Part shown: piece by piece, positions 4,957-5,362 of the stretch
Layout of the letters: each line of letters starts with the position of its first letter
Position numbering within the stretch: the stretch's first letter is position 1
Origin: Candidatus Woesearchaeota archaeon
GTDB taxonomy: Archaea > Nanobdellota > Nanobdellia > Woesearchaeales > UBA12501
NCBI GenBank assembly: GCA_016203375.1
Contig: JACQMX010000034.1
Coordinates: forward strand, 1 to 5,362
Length of the DNA: 5,362 bases
Direction of reading: 5' to 3'
Translations under genes and position numbers: made by a program
The notes under the pieces: model-generated
Told to the model about the DNA's origin: nothing
What the model saw: only the letters and a program-made list of their open reading frames with translations
The model's database searches: none

Positions 4957-5362
4957 ATGGTCGATATTGTCTATACTTTTCCACGTGCTTATTTAGAGCA
5001 AACGCAAATACAACAATATGCAGCACATGGTATTGTACATGTTCCTCTTGACCGCTTAACAAGAGGTGGCCTGGAAGTAAAACTGGGTACAAAAGAAGGT
5101 ACTCGATTAACTGATGACAAACCACCTAAATATATCTGGATAAGAAGTTATAATGTTGTTTTGAGTTCAGGACGGCAGAGCTCACCAAGTTCGGCAAGAG
5201 AACTGGCAGGACAACCAGTAGATGCGCTTGTTATCGCGGCATTACAATCTTTTGTGCCACGAACAAGCATACCTCGAAATGTCTACGATGAATTAGTAGA
5301 AAGGGATGCGCTTGAATTTCATGGAATTGGCTTAAACAACGATAATATGTCTATTGCTATAC
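4957..5362 (+). CDS. Protein of unknown function, 5' part only
   Basis: An open frame from ATG 4957 to the window edge gives 135 residues with no stop. I do not recognise a family. It starts MVDIVYTFPRAYLEQTQIQQY, has a Lys/Arg- and Thr-bearing middle (32-60), a strand-like YIWIRSYNVVLS (59-70), a Ser-rich turn (71-79), a helix-like ARELAGQPVDALVIAALQSF (80-99) and ends GLNNDNMSIAI. There is no signal peptide, membrane segment or Cys motif. Soluble alpha/beta character is suggested only by pattern. It probably has its own TATA box and is not part of the upstream operon. Base composition differs: by hand count 151 of 360 bases (42%) are G/C in 4981-5340, against 99 of 180 (55%) in sampled rpo7 rows, and codons favour A/T endings. 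This hints at acquisition or relaxed codon selection. That it is a real gene rests on the length of the frame, its placement and the promoter. Confidence 0.65.
   Translation, partial: MVDIVYTFPRAYLEQTQIQQYAAHGIVHVPLDRLTRGGLEVKLGTKEGTRLTDDKPPKYIWIRSYNVVLSSGRQSSPSSARELAGQPVDALVIAALQSFVPRTSIPRNVYDELVERDALEFHGIGLNNDNMSIAI

Noticed and set aside
4940..5125. 61-residue minus-strand open frame opposite the unknown gene
   Set aside because: The plus-strand frame is longer, open to the window edge and has a well-spaced TATA box; the antisense frame has no visible start signals.

Overview
The window looks archaeal. It carries the archaeal/eukaryotic RNA polymerase subunit Rpo7 (RpoE), the elongation factor Spt4, ribosomal proteins S24e and S27ae, an Fcf1-type PIN nuclease and a class I (archaeal-type) CCA-adding enzyme. 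Promoters look like archaeal TATA boxes about 25 bases ahead of start codons, and some genes have GGTGAT-type Shine-Dalgarno sites. The very compact layout, the Lys/Glu-rich protein tails and the missing usual neighbours suggest a small-genome lineage such as DPANN (for example Woesearchaeota or Pacearchaeota). That taxonomic guess is inference.

Left half, minus strand (3044 down to 1): a tightly packed run of four genes, read as CCA-adding enzyme, then a sugar-phosphate nucleotidyltransferase, then a small multi-pass membrane protein of the COG2426/PF06695 family, then a CTP-dependent polyprenol (dolichol) kinase-like membrane protein whose 3' end lies outside the window. The last three are spaced 1 bp apart or overlap, so they are probably translated together. 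They read as a possible module for lipid-carrier phosphate and activated sugar supply.

Centre (3045-3165): a short divergent promoter region. It has one TATA box for each direction and a 19-bp perfect inverted repeat between them. Both TATA boxes sit at the distance expected for leaderless mRNAs, which moves the start of the CCA enzyme 13 codons inside the longest reading frame.

Right half, plus strand (3166-4907): an information-processing operon of Fcf1-like PIN nuclease, rpo7, spt4, rps24e and rps27ae, with a 4-bp start/stop overlap at each end of spt4 and good Shine-Dalgarno sites further down. It is a stripped version of a widespread archaeal cluster: the dephospho-CoA kinase (DUF359) gene often found between spt4 and rps24e is absent, and kae1/bud32 does not follow rps27ae. 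A T-rich stretch then ends the operon, and a separate, more AT-rich gene of unknown function begins at 4957 and runs off the window.
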